Assembly (NCBI GenBank): GCA_964020155.1
Contig: OZ026564.1
Location: 2,128,455 to 2,192,454, forward strand
Reading direction: 5' to 3'
DNA: 64,000 bases
From: Chondrilla cf. caribensis
Taxonomy: Eukaryota > Porifera > Demospongiae > Chondrillida > Chondrillidae
In this document: positions 1 through 24,962 of the stretch, piece after piece
Layout of the letters: each line of letters begins with the position of its first letter
Position numbering within the stretch: position 1 is the stretch's first letter
Notes under the pieces: model-generated
The model's input: the letters and a program-made list of their open reading frames with translations, nothing else
Database searches by the model: none
What the model was told of the DNA's origin: nothing
Translations under genes and position numbers: made by a program

Positions 1-129
1 TGTCAGTGATTCATGATGCAGTACAATTGTGGCAAATATTAGTATTACGTATATAACACAACAACAGTATGAATGTAGCATACGTATGTATGTACGTACG
101 TAAGTACATATGCATGCATGTATGCTAAC

Positions 130-9102
<8,973 letters not shown>

Positions 9103-9819
9103 CTTCACGTTTTAACGGGTGGGGTATATGCCAGCCGTCTACGATACCAATCGTCACTCTATTCTGTTTGACGACCCAAACTCTCCATTTTATTACACCA
9201 TACACTTACGTCATATCCTAGCAAGACACATGATTATTAACGCCCATATGCGCTACAATTTTTATGGGCGCTAATAAATAAGTACTACGATACTAATGTG
9301 CAATAAGACGTTGTTAATCATACAATGTTATTCGATTGCTTGGGCAATCAAAGCTGGGCATACAAGGTCGGCTTTGGCTGGTCAAGTCCCTCTTTGTGAT
9401 TGCTAAAGGCCTGCCTGGCAGTGAGTGCAGGCAAGAATGTATGTCATAACGCTGCTTCAAGTAGCTTCCATTGATCATCACTGGCACTAGATGCAAGAAT
9501 CCCATGGTAGAGCTCTAAATCTTGCAGTGCCTTTAACCGGCCCATGGATATTAATTCTTTTGGAAGGAATAAATTGAATATGAATAAGTTGTACATGGTC
9601 AAACCATAGATATTCGACCTCCTGGTTATTTAGTGTTCGCGGGTGTTCTAATCCATTGGTAATATTACTGCTACGGTCAACTGTGAGCCAAGAGTAGTCA
9701 TGTCAGGGTTCTGCTTCATTATTTCCGAATTGCCATCCGTTGACCAATAAAATGGCGGACCGGAAATACGAAGGCGGAACTTGATTTAGTACCTGGTTGC
9801 GACATAGGAGAGAAGGAAA
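9103..9819. promoter_or_regulatory. Head-to-head intergenic region between USP8 and the small membrane protein
   Basis: The two start codons point away from each other across 717 bp. I see no further exon I can support here. The region holds a short imperfect palindrome around 9330-9350 (CGATTGCTTGGGCAATCAAAG). Both 5' untranslated regions and promoters must lie here unless there are upstream non-coding exons. No clear TATA box was identified. Confidence 0.4.
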
Positions 9820-10381
9820 ATGGCAGAAGAGACGCCTTTGTCAGGCCCCCCACCCGCAGAGAAACCTCATGGACAGGAAGTGTCAAATACTTTGCAGTTT
9901 TATTTGCTGGTATTTACAGTTGTGTTTATCTTAATTTTAGGTGAGTGTGTCGTTATGTTAACTCTTGTAAACGCCTTCCAGTCTAAATTTACTTCGAGTG
10001 TAAACGTCTTCCAGTCTAAATTTACTTCGAAATTAAACTACCCGGCAATCCATAAATGTATTATTATGGTTATGCTCATACAACGCCTATTATGGAACGT
10101 TACTTTTGTGTGTGTGTAATCACAGTGTCTATGGGTGTGATCATGCCGGGAATTTAAAATAATAACTTGATGTACATACGTACCAACCCGTTGACTTATC
10201 ACACGCACACGCACATTATTAGGGACACCACTCACATTACTAGTTACAGTTATAGTTTCTTTGAAGGTGACTCCTGATCTTTTAGTTATTTACAGTTAAG
10301 ATTAACTAAAGGTCCAGAGCATTACTAAAACATACGTATTTTAGTTATAGTTGTGATTAATCTAAATAACACGGACACACA

Positions 10382-10452
<71 letters not shown>

Positions 10453-11574
10453 CAAAACACAAGTTTGGGTGTAAAAATGGCTGTGAATACAATACTCACT
10501 GGCCAAACCTAATGTACTGTATATTCTTCTCACAACATCAGCAAATGTGTGTAACTGCATCCACATATTCATAGTAAACTTTGACAAATGTGCATATATT
10601 TTACTTTATATACTCCTGTAACCAAGGTAAGTATTTAGTATTAAATGAATGAACATAGCCTTTTCAACATTCATACATACGTACATAGGTCTATAGAGTC
10701 CATGTATTATTCTATACTTGACAACTAATACTTTATTGATGTAGCTGGTTACGTGCCTAATCTGCCATAACATGCTATCGAAATACTCAATAATTGGCTC
10801 AGTACAAGGTTCAAATTTCCAGTAACTACAGATTAAGGACAGGAGGTGGCTATTACATGTCAAACAGATCAAAATTGTTTATTCTATGCAATTGGTTGAC
10901 ATTAGAATCTAAGATGGTCCATGTATGTAAATACAAGGACACATATACTTATACGTACATACAAGTTGTAGATACATTGTGTACACATAATAATGTATGA
11001 TTGAGTTCCATACGGATTTGGCCCAAACATTGCCTGAACAAATTGTACACAGTTAGTGGCACTGTGTGTATGTTAAGATTTCTTAAAATTAGAATGTTCT
11101 TACTGTATGTGTCCACTGTGTCTTATTAATATGCTAACATGATGGAGGATTTTGACCCGAATCAATTGTATGCGTACGTATATTCATTTCTCTGTCAATG
11201 TGCTATATAGAAGGCCTTTTTGGAGAATACCACTCCTCATCAGTAGCACTGGGCAACATTCTAAGTTGTCAATCTCTGCTAAGTGGAGTATTGGCTGAAC
11301 TGAACTCAATACAGGTTGAAATCCTCTAGTAGCAACTGCCCTGTTTGGGAAGAATTGACTATTTCATTGCCATGTGGCTACTTTTTTGTAGGGTGTTCAA
11401 GTCAGTAGATCATAATCCACTACACTCATAATGGGCAAACATGATAATTATTTTTCATATCTTTCTGTAGCATACGGAGTGTATCGTGTCATATATGTCA
11501 GTAATGAGAGAAACAGGAAACTAAAGGAAAAGAAGAGGCTAAAGGAGGAAAAGCAAAGCAAAAAGAAGAAATAA
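9820..11574 (+). CDS. Small single-pass membrane protein, 74 residues
   Basis: Two exons: 9820-9940 (donor GTGAGT) and 11471-11574 (acceptor TTTCTGTAG), joined at codon phase 1. An acidic/proline-rich N-terminus (MAEETPLSGPPPAEKPHGQE) is followed by one hydrophobic helix at about residues 26-48 (LQFYLLVFTVVFILILAYGV) and a very basic tail ending SKKKK. Lysines at -3 and -4 make a dilysine-like ER retrieval signal if the tail is cytosolic. The layout resembles SMIM11-type small membrane proteins, but similarity is too weak to name it. It converges on the PEX11 gene, with 136 bp between stop codons. Confidence 0.75.
10375..10449. repeat. Compound (AC)n(AG)n microsatellite
   Basis: About 24 bases of CA repeat run directly into about 50 bases of GA repeat, in the intron of the small membrane protein gene. 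Confidence 0.95.
11338..11425 (+). repeat. Dispersed repeat, copy 1 (about 120 bp family)
   Basis: It contains GCCCTGTTTGGGAAGAATT, then a variable middle, GTAGGGTGTTCAAGTCAGTAG and ATAATCCACTAC. The same blocks in the same order occur in reverse complement at 24045-24165 and rearranged at 34316-34440. It lies in the intron of the small membrane protein gene. Confidence 0.7.
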
Positions 11575-11710
11575 ATCCATGTCAATCAATACCAATGTTT
11601 AGAGTGGACTAAGACAAATCAACTTGAAAGTTATTTGTTTGTAAGCTCTAGTATTTATAACAAATTACAAGGAAAAATATTACATAAACAGATGTTATGT
11701 TGTGCATGGT

Positions 11711-13306
11711 TCAGAAGTAGCCTCTACAGGCTGGAATGACCTTTAACAAACCAATGATGGATGATATGAACCCTGCCAGTCCTATAATGAGATTTCCAAA
11801 TGACTGATTGTGTTGCCAGAGTCTTCCATGGAAATGGCTGTATTCTGCTGCGATAATCAAATCAGCTGCATTTTGAATAACACTTAATGCCACTGTGAAG
11901 TTCTGTTTCGTCAGCAAACTATGATTATGTACTCTCACTGCGGAGTCATTCCTCTTTGATGCAGCATATGCCTTACGGGACTGATAAGTCATAACCCAGG
12001 TCTTGATCAACTTTCGCAGGTGGAAAATTAACATAGCCAATACACCCACCCCCCACAAGTAGCACGCAACAGACCACAGTGAAGTGGAGGAATATGACAC
12101 TATTCCGTTGTCAGCCATCCAAGCCAAATGCTCCATGGGGTAATAGAGTTGAAATGCCAGCAAGCTTATCAATTCCAGGAACTTGGGTACACCTGGTTGT
12201 GCCTACAAGTAGGTAACAGATTTATATTACTAAGAACACATGCATGTTGAAAGGTACAAACATTGAGATAGTGAATACAGCCATTTTGTTCTAAACAATG
12301 TACTAGAGTATGTACGTAGGTATTGCCAAAAGTAGAGAAGTAGAATAGTACATAATTCCGACCATACCCTTGACAATGCTGCTAAAATTATATCAGCTAA
12401 TTCACTGGGTGCATGGCCTGGATTAACTATATGATATGCAATGGTACTGATAGCATGCAAGTACCTCAATAAAAATACAAAATCTGATACAGTCAGACCT
12501 ATCTAAAACAGTAAGGTAAACCAATCATAGTGTAATTGTGGCACAACACGAATAAACAGCTTTCTATTTCAAAGTGCTTATCTCTCCCAGACAACTACAG
12601 TGTTCCACTGATAATGGTAACCCTAAGCTACAACACACCTAACAATGAAGTCAGCCACTTCCAGAGTGCTGTAGCTGGTTGTCCATCAGTAGTTGAAAAT
12701 ATACAGTGATCAGAATTACCCCATTTTACCTTTAAGTTACTTGTTTACAAGCATAGTGTCTACATAACAACATGCCTTCTTGCTATGCACAAATGTATCC
12801 ATACGTATAAGCAGCGATTGCATTCAACTGGTTATAATGGTAGGTAAGGTGTAAGGGTGATATCACAAAGAGGTTTGACTGAATAGGGTGCCCTTCAAGT
12901 ACCAACAGTGGTGTAGATATACGGTATTGTGATAGTAACAAGCAAGTTGGATTGTGAAAAGTCATTCCCTCCTATATTGCCATTGCTTACGATCAAGATG
13001 CATTCTTGGATTGACTTGAAACAATGGAAAAAAGCGAAGCAAAATAACAAACTAGGTAAAGTGCCGACTTACTTTAAGTTTCTTCAAGGCTTTAAAAATC
13101 CCCACTAAATTTAGGACGTCATCAAAAAATCGGTTTACCACTCTCATATTACCGATCGACTCCGAAATCGTCAAGCAATGCTTTGTGGCCCTTCCGGACT
13201 TCACCACAACACCACTAACTCCTGACAGGAATTGGGCACCATATTGAATAGTCCTGCACAGCTGATCGCGCGACCAGTAGTTCTCCAAGAAGGTCCTCAA
13301 GGACAT
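11711..13306 (-). CDS. PEX11G: Peroxisomal membrane protein PEX11, gamma type
   Basis: Peroxisome membrane protein of the PEX11 family, involved in peroxisome elongation and division. Two exons, 13073-13306 and 11711-12202, both in phase 0, giving 241 residues, the length I recall for human PEX11-gamma. The N-terminus MSLRTFLENYWSRDQLCRTIQYG matches the family's start (human: ...LESYRGRDRLIRVLGY). The diagnostic core QLYYPMEHLAWMADNGIVS matches human QLYYPCEHVAWAADARV. Hydrophobic segments are seen at about residues 105-145, and the C-terminal one is FGNLIIGLAGFISSIIGLLKVI. It ends ACRGYF. The 870 bp intron contains no other gene that I can support. Confidence 0.92.
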
Positions 13307-14210
13307 ACGGGTTGGTTAAGCACGAACTGGCCCAAAGCTCCTAATAAAGGTCCCTATCAACAGATAGCTTTCTTCTTCGTTCGGTCCTCGAATTGTCTGT
13401 ATTGCAACTGATGGAAGACCTACGATCGTTGTTGGACAGAAATGCCTTTCGTGAGCAGCTAATGATTTCTATGCCTCGACCATAGATGATCTAGGGTCTG
13501 TGCCTGCCTCGACCAACTTCTCTACTCTGATGACGAAAGGTCGTGCAACGATTGCGTAATGAACTCGCTTGAAAACATGCTATACATCTTCTATTTACAT
13601 CTACGTTTATTATAGGTAATTACAGCTCTTATGTTGAAGTATATATGCAGAAGAATTTTGACCACAAAAATATAAAGTTTTAAATGTAACGTACTATAGT
13701 GTTAACTGGTTATAAGCCAACTGGATGACGTATTATGCATGGCAACCCTCATCATCGTAAGTATTGATGCAGGATGCCTTATCTTGGCTGAATTCAACCA
13801 CCAAAGTTAGAGGAACAAAACCTTGGCACGAATCAAGCAAATCAGCACAAAAAACCCACTGGATCAGACTCGACAGTGAAACAGACTCAAGCAAAGCTTC
13901 TTAACTGTCTAAAGATAGAATGCAACAATAACCCTTTCATGGACTGACCAGTTCACACCTGCTTATCATTATTATGTTTATCACATTTTATATCGAATTA
14001 TACACTTAATGAACAATGTACATGACAAACTATTGCACAGCAGTACTCACAAAATAATTATTCATTAAATATCGCAATTACAGATATTGATTTGAATGGC
14101 TATTAAATCACACAGTAACTGAACAGCCATGTACACGTTAGAGACTATGCAAAGGCCTACTACTAAGAACATAACCTAGGCTGCACCAACACACACGCAA
14201 TACAAAGAAA
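13307..14210. other. Intergenic: 5' side of PEX11 and 3' side of WASF-A
   Basis: About 900 bp, AT-rich. I see no reading frame, RNA gene or repeat that I can support. It should hold the PEX11 promoter and the WASF-A 3' untranslated region. Confidence 0.5.
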
Positions 14211-16409
14211 TCAATCTTCCCAATCATCATCATCATCCCACTCTCCATCTGTCGACTCAGACTCAGAATCAGACATCTCCACTGCTATACGACGAGCCAA
14301 GATGGAAGCGACATCCGTTCCCACGAATTGCTGTGTTTTGCGACTTTCTTCAGTCTTCTCAACTTTCCTGAGTTGCTTTCCTTTTATAATGGCTTGCAAG
14401 AGGTCACTTCTTTGATCTGGTACTTGCACCTTCTTCACCTCCACGGGCTGGCTCTGTACAGCTGTACCATCAGTATCTCCAACAGGCATAGTAGGCACAG
14501 GTGGTGGGGGTGGGGGTGCAGGCCCTGGTGGTGGCAAATTAACTGGTACTCCTGTCACTGTTGGTGGTGCTGTTGTCGTTGGTGGTGGTGGGGGAGGAGG
14601 CAGATTTGGAGTCACTGATGGTGGTGGTGGTGGAGGTGGAGGTGGGGTACTCATTGGATATATAGGAGGTGGATGTTTCACGATATCAGGTGGCTTCTCG
14701 GGCACCACTGTGTTACTTTGTACATTGGAAGAATCGAATGATGGGGGTGGGGGTTCTCTGAAGGAACTTTGGCTAGTTGGAGGTGGTGGAGGTGGTGGAG
14801 GTGGTGGTGGGGCTGCAGGTCCAGATGCAACTGAAGGAGGTGGGGGAGGTGGGGGCTGTGAGGGACCAGACACAGATGATGGCTGAGGTTCTGGTGGTAC
14901 GGCATCACCTCCATTAGGTCTACTCTCAGGTGGCTTGGGTGGAGGTGGTCGAGAGGATGTCTCTTCAAATTCCTTTCCTTGAGGATTGTATTTCTTTCGC
15001 TCAGCTTTCTTGATCCGTTTCTGTGGAGCATTAGATTTTTTCTTTCTGTTCTTTTTGTCCTATACGTAGTTCAAATAATATACAGACATACAGTTACTAA
15101 CATATCATCAATATACATGTAGTCGCATACAAAACATGGACAATAAGAATCCAAACACTGTGTACATTTCATGTTTGTACTAACCCTTCTACGTCTCCTT
15201 TCAATCTGCTTGTTTTGCTCTTCGAGCCACAAGTTGAAAAAGTATTTCGGATCAGTAAAGAATGTCAATCCATGTCTACCATCGTCCCTGTAGCGGGTGA
15301 ACTCATCCAGAAGTGGGGGCGCATCACAAGACCTGTATGTTTCCATCAGTGCGGTAGACAGCGTGTTTCTGTCGAGGACTTGCTGTTCAGAAGCTTGAGA
15401 GCTCTTGTAGTGACTCTGCGTTGACACATCCTCAATGCGAACTACGGAGAAAACAGTTCTTTATAAACAGCCAATTAATCAATTCAAGTTAATAGACAGT
15501 AGAAATTCATTAACACAAACTGTGAGGAACTTGTAAATTTAGTTTTGTGCTAAGATGTTCTTCTTATCAGAATTAGATTATTATATACCTACTACCATAG
15601 GAAACCATAGAGTTCACAGTTGGTGTGTGTTAAACAGCAATATTATAGGTTTGAACAAATTTTCTCAGTAGTCAGGAAGGGGTTGTGGGTGAACCCATCA
15701 AACCAGGATACCTTGAGTGTGGGCATCCTGACCCACAGCCACCATGAGGTATGTGTGAAAGCAGCTCTACATTCATGACTCCATATATTACCACTTCCTG
15801 TGCGAACAACCAAAACTACACTTCATTCCAAGTGAGTAATCATGAAAGCTCACCAGCACACGCTACACTACATGCAGCACATATACATCAAAATTGTCCG
15901 AAACTTCACCCCAGGTTAATAATGAGTTAGATAATACATGCTTACTGGTGGCTCATAACAGATCTTCATCATATCATAAGTCATAAACACTCTCCCTCAT
16001 CGGTAAGCAATACCAAATCCTCAAAACACAACCATACAGATTATAGAATTTATTGCACAATAATGACAGGCAACATTGATATTGATATTGATTGCCCCTG
16101 TAACTTGTAATTGACGTTACTAATCTTATACTCGACATTACCTTGCTCAATCACTGGATCAAGCTTGGTCACTCTGTCCACTAAGACCTCTATGCGGGTG
16201 TTGAGTTTGTTCGAACGGTCGAAAATGGCGTTTGCGTCCTTCAACAATTCACCGAATAGATTCTCAGCATGTTTCGACAAGGAGCTCAGTTGACGGATTA
16301 GTTCACCTAGCGTGTTAGCCACCACACCTTCCAACTCATTCTTCACAGATTTATCCAACTCCTTTCGGCTAGTGAAATACGGTTCTATTGCCCTTTGAAC
16401 GAGAGGCAT
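14211..16409 (-). CDS. WASF: WASF/WAVE (SCAR) family protein, copy A
   Basis: Actin nucleation-promoting factor of the WAVE regulatory complex, which activates Arp2/3 downstream of Rac. Three exons: 16142-16409, 15185-15441 and 14211-15059, joined in phase, 457 residues. The N-terminal WAVE homology domain is [12 protein letters not shown]... [20 protein letters not shown], followed by [23 protein letters not shown] basic patch (KKNRKKK) follows. A long proline-rich region has runs of 7-11 prolines. The VCA module is at the C-terminus: WH2 at about 392-409 ([18 protein letters not shown]), the central helix ([17 protein letters not shown]) and an acidic end with the Arp2/3-contacting Trp (DDDDDWED). 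A paralogue lies directly upstream on the same strand. Confidence 0.95.
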
Positions 16410-19842
<3,433 letters not shown>

Positions 19843-20346
19843 AGTGCGTAGGATTCGTCCGACGTCCTGGATACTGCTCTAATGAACCAACGAACATAAT
19901 ATTATGGATAGCTAGTGTTGACGCTGTTTTTGGTTAACTTTCATGTGCACCGGTAAATATTTACAAGCAGTTTTTCCTACTGTCCAAATACCCCTGTGAA
20001 TGGACGAATAAACACGGAGTTTATTTCCCACAGCTAGTCTATTTAGCAATTACTAAGTTCCTCTACATACAATCGGCTTATCCCTACGGCCGTACAGAGC
20101 AGTATGATCACGCATGGCGGCGAAAAGCGATTGTAGACATAGATTGGCGCTCTATTGGGCACGTGTATTCGGTCGTTTAGGTTCAGGTTTGCAAATTGCC
20201 GTTTCCGTGTGGAGACAGGAACATGGAGTTGGACCCAGTCTTGAATCGGTAACATTCCCTCGAACGCTAACTGAGAGTCGAGAGGTATTTGTCTTGTTCA
20301 TACCTGTGATGGAACTCTATAAAATACTACCGTTGGACACAGAATA
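19843..20346. promoter_or_regulatory. Head-to-head intergenic region between WASF-B and GORAB
   Basis: Start codons are 504 bp apart and divergent. No coding segment that I can support lies between them. This is a candidate bidirectional promoter. Confidence 0.45.
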
Positions 20347-23300
20347 ATGGATACTTGGGCCGGATTTACCGACAGAGAACTAAAAAGATTGAAAAACAGT
20401 GCAGGTGGTCCTCAGGATAAAGGAAAGATTCCTTCAACTAAAAGACAGCAAAGACAATCTCATGGACCGTTAACAGAGCCTAGCCCGTCAACAGAATCCA
20501 ATCACACCAGCCCACCATCCAGCACTGAACCAAGCATACACAATGTACATGCAAGTAGGTATGTGGACTCAGAACAAGACAAACCCAAACCTACAGCCCA
20601 TTCACCGCGAAATACACATACAACTGAAGATTCGGAAGAGAAGTCGTCTCCAGATAAGGAAAAAGTGGGGTCAGTCAACGAGGCTAATGATGTATACAGA
20701 GATGATAAATATGGGTCAAATGGTCAGGGTAAGGATGGTGCTATGACAACATTGGTGACACCCGAGATTAAAGAAGCGAACCTCGCAGATGAGTGAGTTT
20801 TGCAGATCAAATTTTTGTGTACTCAAAGTATGTAGATTAATGCTTATATCATCTGTGCTTATACTGTACTCTGTTTGATAACATGACATAACATGAAAGG
20901 GTGTTTGTGGAATGCACATGCCTGCATTAAGTGAAGGAAATAAAGTGCTCAAGCTGGATGTTAATGCTACCCCTGAGTGTCTGTGAATACATGTAGTATG
21001 GTGAAACATCTGTATGTTGGAGCCATTGGGATCAGCCACTTTGTCCACTGCAGAGAGAGTGTCTACTTTCAAGAGGTGAAAACTGTATTAGCACTATAGG
21101 ATAGTCCTATTTGGTACCTCAAAGGTGTTATTTGTAGGGAGACAACTTCAGCTATGTCCTTTATTCAGAGTACCCTGTACTAGAGGTTTCACTATGTACC
21201 TTCAAAGACTTTCATTTATTGTTAAAATCTATCACATTTGATGATCTTGGAATATGTGATGTGTGTTTTCAGACCAGTCACTAATTTGGATTCCTTGCAA
21301 AAGAAACAAAAAGAAATTGAAGAAGAAAACAAGAAAAAGAAGACCCTCTTACACCAGGCTATAGCTGAAAGGTATTGTGTGTGAGGTTCCACTATCATGT
21401 CCTGTGGTCAATATTTTATGCTTGCACTTTTAAGTTTACTGTGTTTTATTATTGAACCAACTCTCTTATGTATCGAAAGTACCTAGTTACAGTGGATTTA
21501 TAACGTTGTGAAACTCTTCAGTTTTCCACTGCTGTAATCACTTGACACGTTTGCATGAAATAATTGGTCATGTCCTCTGTAGACACAAGAGTCACCAGTT
21601 GTTGAGATGTACGTAGGCACGATTGCAACCTGATAATAGTTCCAAATTATTAAAAACTTCAAAAAACCATCTGTTTCTCCATCAGCTTGGCCACTATGCA
21701 GTGGAAGTACTTAAAATCCAGCATTTTATGCTGTTTGCCACAAATCAGTGCATGTAGAAATGTTTCTATTTGAAGCACAACATTTGTGCAGTCATTCATA
21801 GCTTCTGAATCGAAAACAGCATTAATCAGCACATACAGTGCATACGGTGTGTGCTCTACAGAGCTCTAAATGTAACTTTAGCTAGATGTTGAAGCCATTA
21901 ATTATTTTAACTATTGTCATGTAATGTTTATGTCAGCGTACATGGTTATGGCATTGCTGTTGCATGATAAATGCAAGTTTAGTATACACACGGTTTTTAC
22001 TCCTGTTGTACAGGTATCAGAGGACTACAGCAGAGGCGAAGATACTGACAACTGTACAGGTAGAACTGGATAAAATTGACTTGTTGCTATCAAATGATGT
22101 CATCATTCTGAGGAACAAAATAGAAGATGCAAATCGGGCATTCGAATTGGCAAGGTTCATGAGCTATTCACTTTCATTCAAACTGTACTTTTTGAATACC
22201 CAGTCTAGTATAGCCAAAACCAACATATTTGCCTACACTTCATGTTGAGACCAAGCTACGTATGTCAGTACTCTCTGGATGGCCCCTATAATACTGAACG
22301 AAATTGCTCCTTCACATAAAGGGGTAACTGGTTGTTAATGTGTGCCAGTTGAACAAAGAAGCCGTGCTGAGGGGTCTGTATCATTTCAATGTCATGTCTC
22401 ATGTGCCACTGTTATGGAGAGGTGTAGTGTAAACAACTGTCATGTTCACTGTGCCAACACTACTTGGTATTCAGTGTTAGCTCTATCATTATGTTGTATC
22501 ATTCTCCATTGAATAATGTTATTAGTCTTGACCCTTTCCTAGTGCCTGATCGGCTTTGCCTGCCAGAAGCAACTACCCTAGCTCTTCCTATCTAAGGCTA
22601 TATCTATAATTATGTGTTCCCATTTGTTACTATTTAAGGTGTGTGCTGCTTGCTTTTAGATATCTGCCTTACACAATTTGCTTAGTGGTTTGACTCTGAC
22701 ATGTGGCACAGGACTGTTTGGTAATTTTCTTATGGGGAAATCCATTTTGGGGTATTTTCGATGCCTGTACAAATTATTGTTTTTAATTTTATCCCACTTA
22801 ATTAGTTCAACCAAGTTGAGTGAATTAATTTTTAATCCTGTTCCCCCTTTTGGGGGAATCATCTAATGGATAGATTGTACATTATAGTTGACCTGGGGTC
22901 ATGAGAGGGGAGAGTGGGCACAGTACAAGTGTTGAGCCTTTTGCAAGATTTGCTTAGCATGGGTCTATTGATAGTGCCTAATGTCTGTAAACCCAGTGGC
23001 ATATCTTCCCGTAGGAGTTGTGTACCCGGCTGTGGCCGATGACCTAGATAGCCCACACCATATATTATGGAGAACAGCCACACCTCAGAGGCGGGTGAAC
23101 TCTATCTTGGACTGAACGACTGTTATGTAGCTCTTAGCTCCCTGTTGATTATTATGTCATTGAAAGCCAGAGAGAGAGAGGGAGCTTCACTAAGTGCCCA
23201 GACCCCACCAACCACATTATCCTTTTTACCTCCTGTAAAACATATTTTGGGTTCTTGAGTACCATCTATATACTTACCTATATGATATTATGTGTGGTTA

Positions 23301-23762
23301 CATCTTGTATACCAATCTAGACAGCGATTTGAGAGTGCAGAGAAAGAATACATTTCAGCAAAGCTTGGCCTGCACAAAGCTTCTGAAGAGAAAGAACTGT
23401 TAGCAGAACATCTATATACCATTATTCAACAGAATGAATTAAGAAAAGCGTCCAAACTGAATGAGCTGATGGGTAAACTTGAGCTAGGTATTGACGAAGG
23501 GGACAGAACAGAATCCAGTCATGTAGCCCCATTGCTGGCTGCCCAGCGCACCCCTACCCCAGCCATCAGCATGTCTCAAGTGTCCAGAGGACTGGGAGTG
23601 AAAGTCAAAGGTAAAGATGAGGAGCACAGTGGTGTGGTGCCTGTTGTTGGAGAATCCACACAGGACCCTACTGACTCAGCAGGCACAAAACCAATCTCAG
23701 AAGATTCCACTACTACATGTACCATAGGTGATACTAAAGACACAACATCATCAACAATATAA
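20347..23762 (+). CDS. GORAB: RAB6-interacting golgin (GORAB/SCYL1BP1)
   Basis: Golgi coiled-coil protein that binds RAB6 and, in vertebrates, SCYL1 in COPI traffic. Four exons: 20347-20792, 21273-21371, 22014-22154 and 23321-23762, all in phase, 375 residues. The N-terminus MDTWAGFTDRELKRLK matches human MAQGWAGFSEEELRRLK. A low-complexity Ser/Thr/Pro region follows. The conserved coiled-coil core has LLHQAIAER, NDVIILRNKIEDA and FESAEKEYISAKLGLHKASE, then [22 protein letters not shown], nearly identical to human [22 protein letters not shown]. The C-terminal tail is divergent. It is divergent from WASF-B. Confidence 0.93.
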
Positions 23763-24044
23763 TGGAGTGTGTATTGTGTTTGTGTGTAATTTCTTGTTTC
23801 TAATTTATGTTTTTTTCTCTGATAACAATGAGATTTAATATAATATTATATGATAAATTAATTGAAAACAATGTACGTAGTACACATTATAAAATATCAA
23901 TATTTTATTGCAGAATCTAACTGCATATTTTGATCATGTAAGAGTTGTATATTACGTATATCCCAACTGGGTATAGGCTAGCTAGTGCAGATCTAGAGCT
24001 ATAGGGATACAATTTGTAATACTATGCATATGTGTCATGTACAA
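23763..24044. other. GORAB 3' flank
   Basis: AT-rich sequence downstream of GORAB. I see no coding or structural element that I can support. Confidence 0.4.
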
Positions 24045-24165
24045 GTAGTGGATTATTATCTACCGAATTTATAACACCCTACTTAAAAGTCGCCGCTTGG
24101 CCGTGAAATCTTGGATGGATTCTTCCCAAACAGGGCAAGGCTTATCTTCCACGAACAGGTTATTT
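24045..24165 (-). repeat. Dispersed repeat, copy 2 (reverse orientation)
   Basis: The reverse complement reads CGTGGAAGATAAGCCTTGCC, CTGTTTGGGAAGAATCC, TTTCACGGCCAAGCGGCGAC, GTAGGGTGTTATAAATTCGG and ATAATCCACTAC. It shares blocks with 11338-11425 and 34316-34440. Confidence 0.75.
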
Positions 24166-24962
24166 TTTATACCATTCAATTATTTTTTAAGAAGTTGTCT
24201 GTTATAATCTGAATTTTGGGATGTAGGTAATGAAAAATGCCAAATATTCACGATGAAGTCAAGCGTAATAATATATGATTCGCAATAGTGCCATAAATAA
24301 GGCAATTTATACAGAATGTCAAAATACACATAGTGAGAGAATTTAATCACTTTCAAAGCAGGTAAAACAGATTATGTAAATTTGACATTACTACGACCGA
24401 TATAATATGAAAATGAAATTATGATGAGTTATTGTACTGGTTCCTTAGAATATGCTGACTTTAAATGTTCTATTGTTCTCTTTCTTAGATGGCCTGTTTG
24501 CGTCAGCTTAAAGCTATATAAAAGTATAGCTGATTTTGGAATTTCATCCACCCATGCAGTCAACATTTTTTCTTCCCTCTCTCGATGTCCATGCTTTCCA
24601 ACTGCTGGAATTCTTCACAATGTACTGCAACAAGGTCACAGACGCATAAACTTGATGTATCTTCCACACATTTCACTTCATTACAGCGTGCTCTGTATGA
24701 TCATAGATACCACAACCTGGTTATTAGAAATATGGGCTATTAGTTACTCGTCTAATAAGCGCCTATACTGACAGCTGAACCATAGATATCTATGGCTGAA
24801 CTTGTCCGAGATCTATAACAGCTAGACACACTTCCCACTCGATAAAGGATGCCGGTACGTGTACCTGAAGAATTTGATTTTAATTAGTATTCTTATTAAT
24901 GCAGTATATACGTGCGTACATCATTTAACGTGTACAAGTACGTACTTAATATATATTTATAC
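24166..24962. other. Region without a supported gene
   Basis: AT-rich, about 800 bp. A 16 bp perfect palindrome CCATAGATATCTATGG lies near 24781-24796. The last supported exon of the DUF7869-like gene has a normal donor, so a further 3' exon may lie here, but none is recognisable. Confidence 0.4.

Noticed and set aside
14328..14618. Trp/Cys-rich plus-strand frame opposite WASF-A
   Set aside because: Antisense shadow of polyproline codons.
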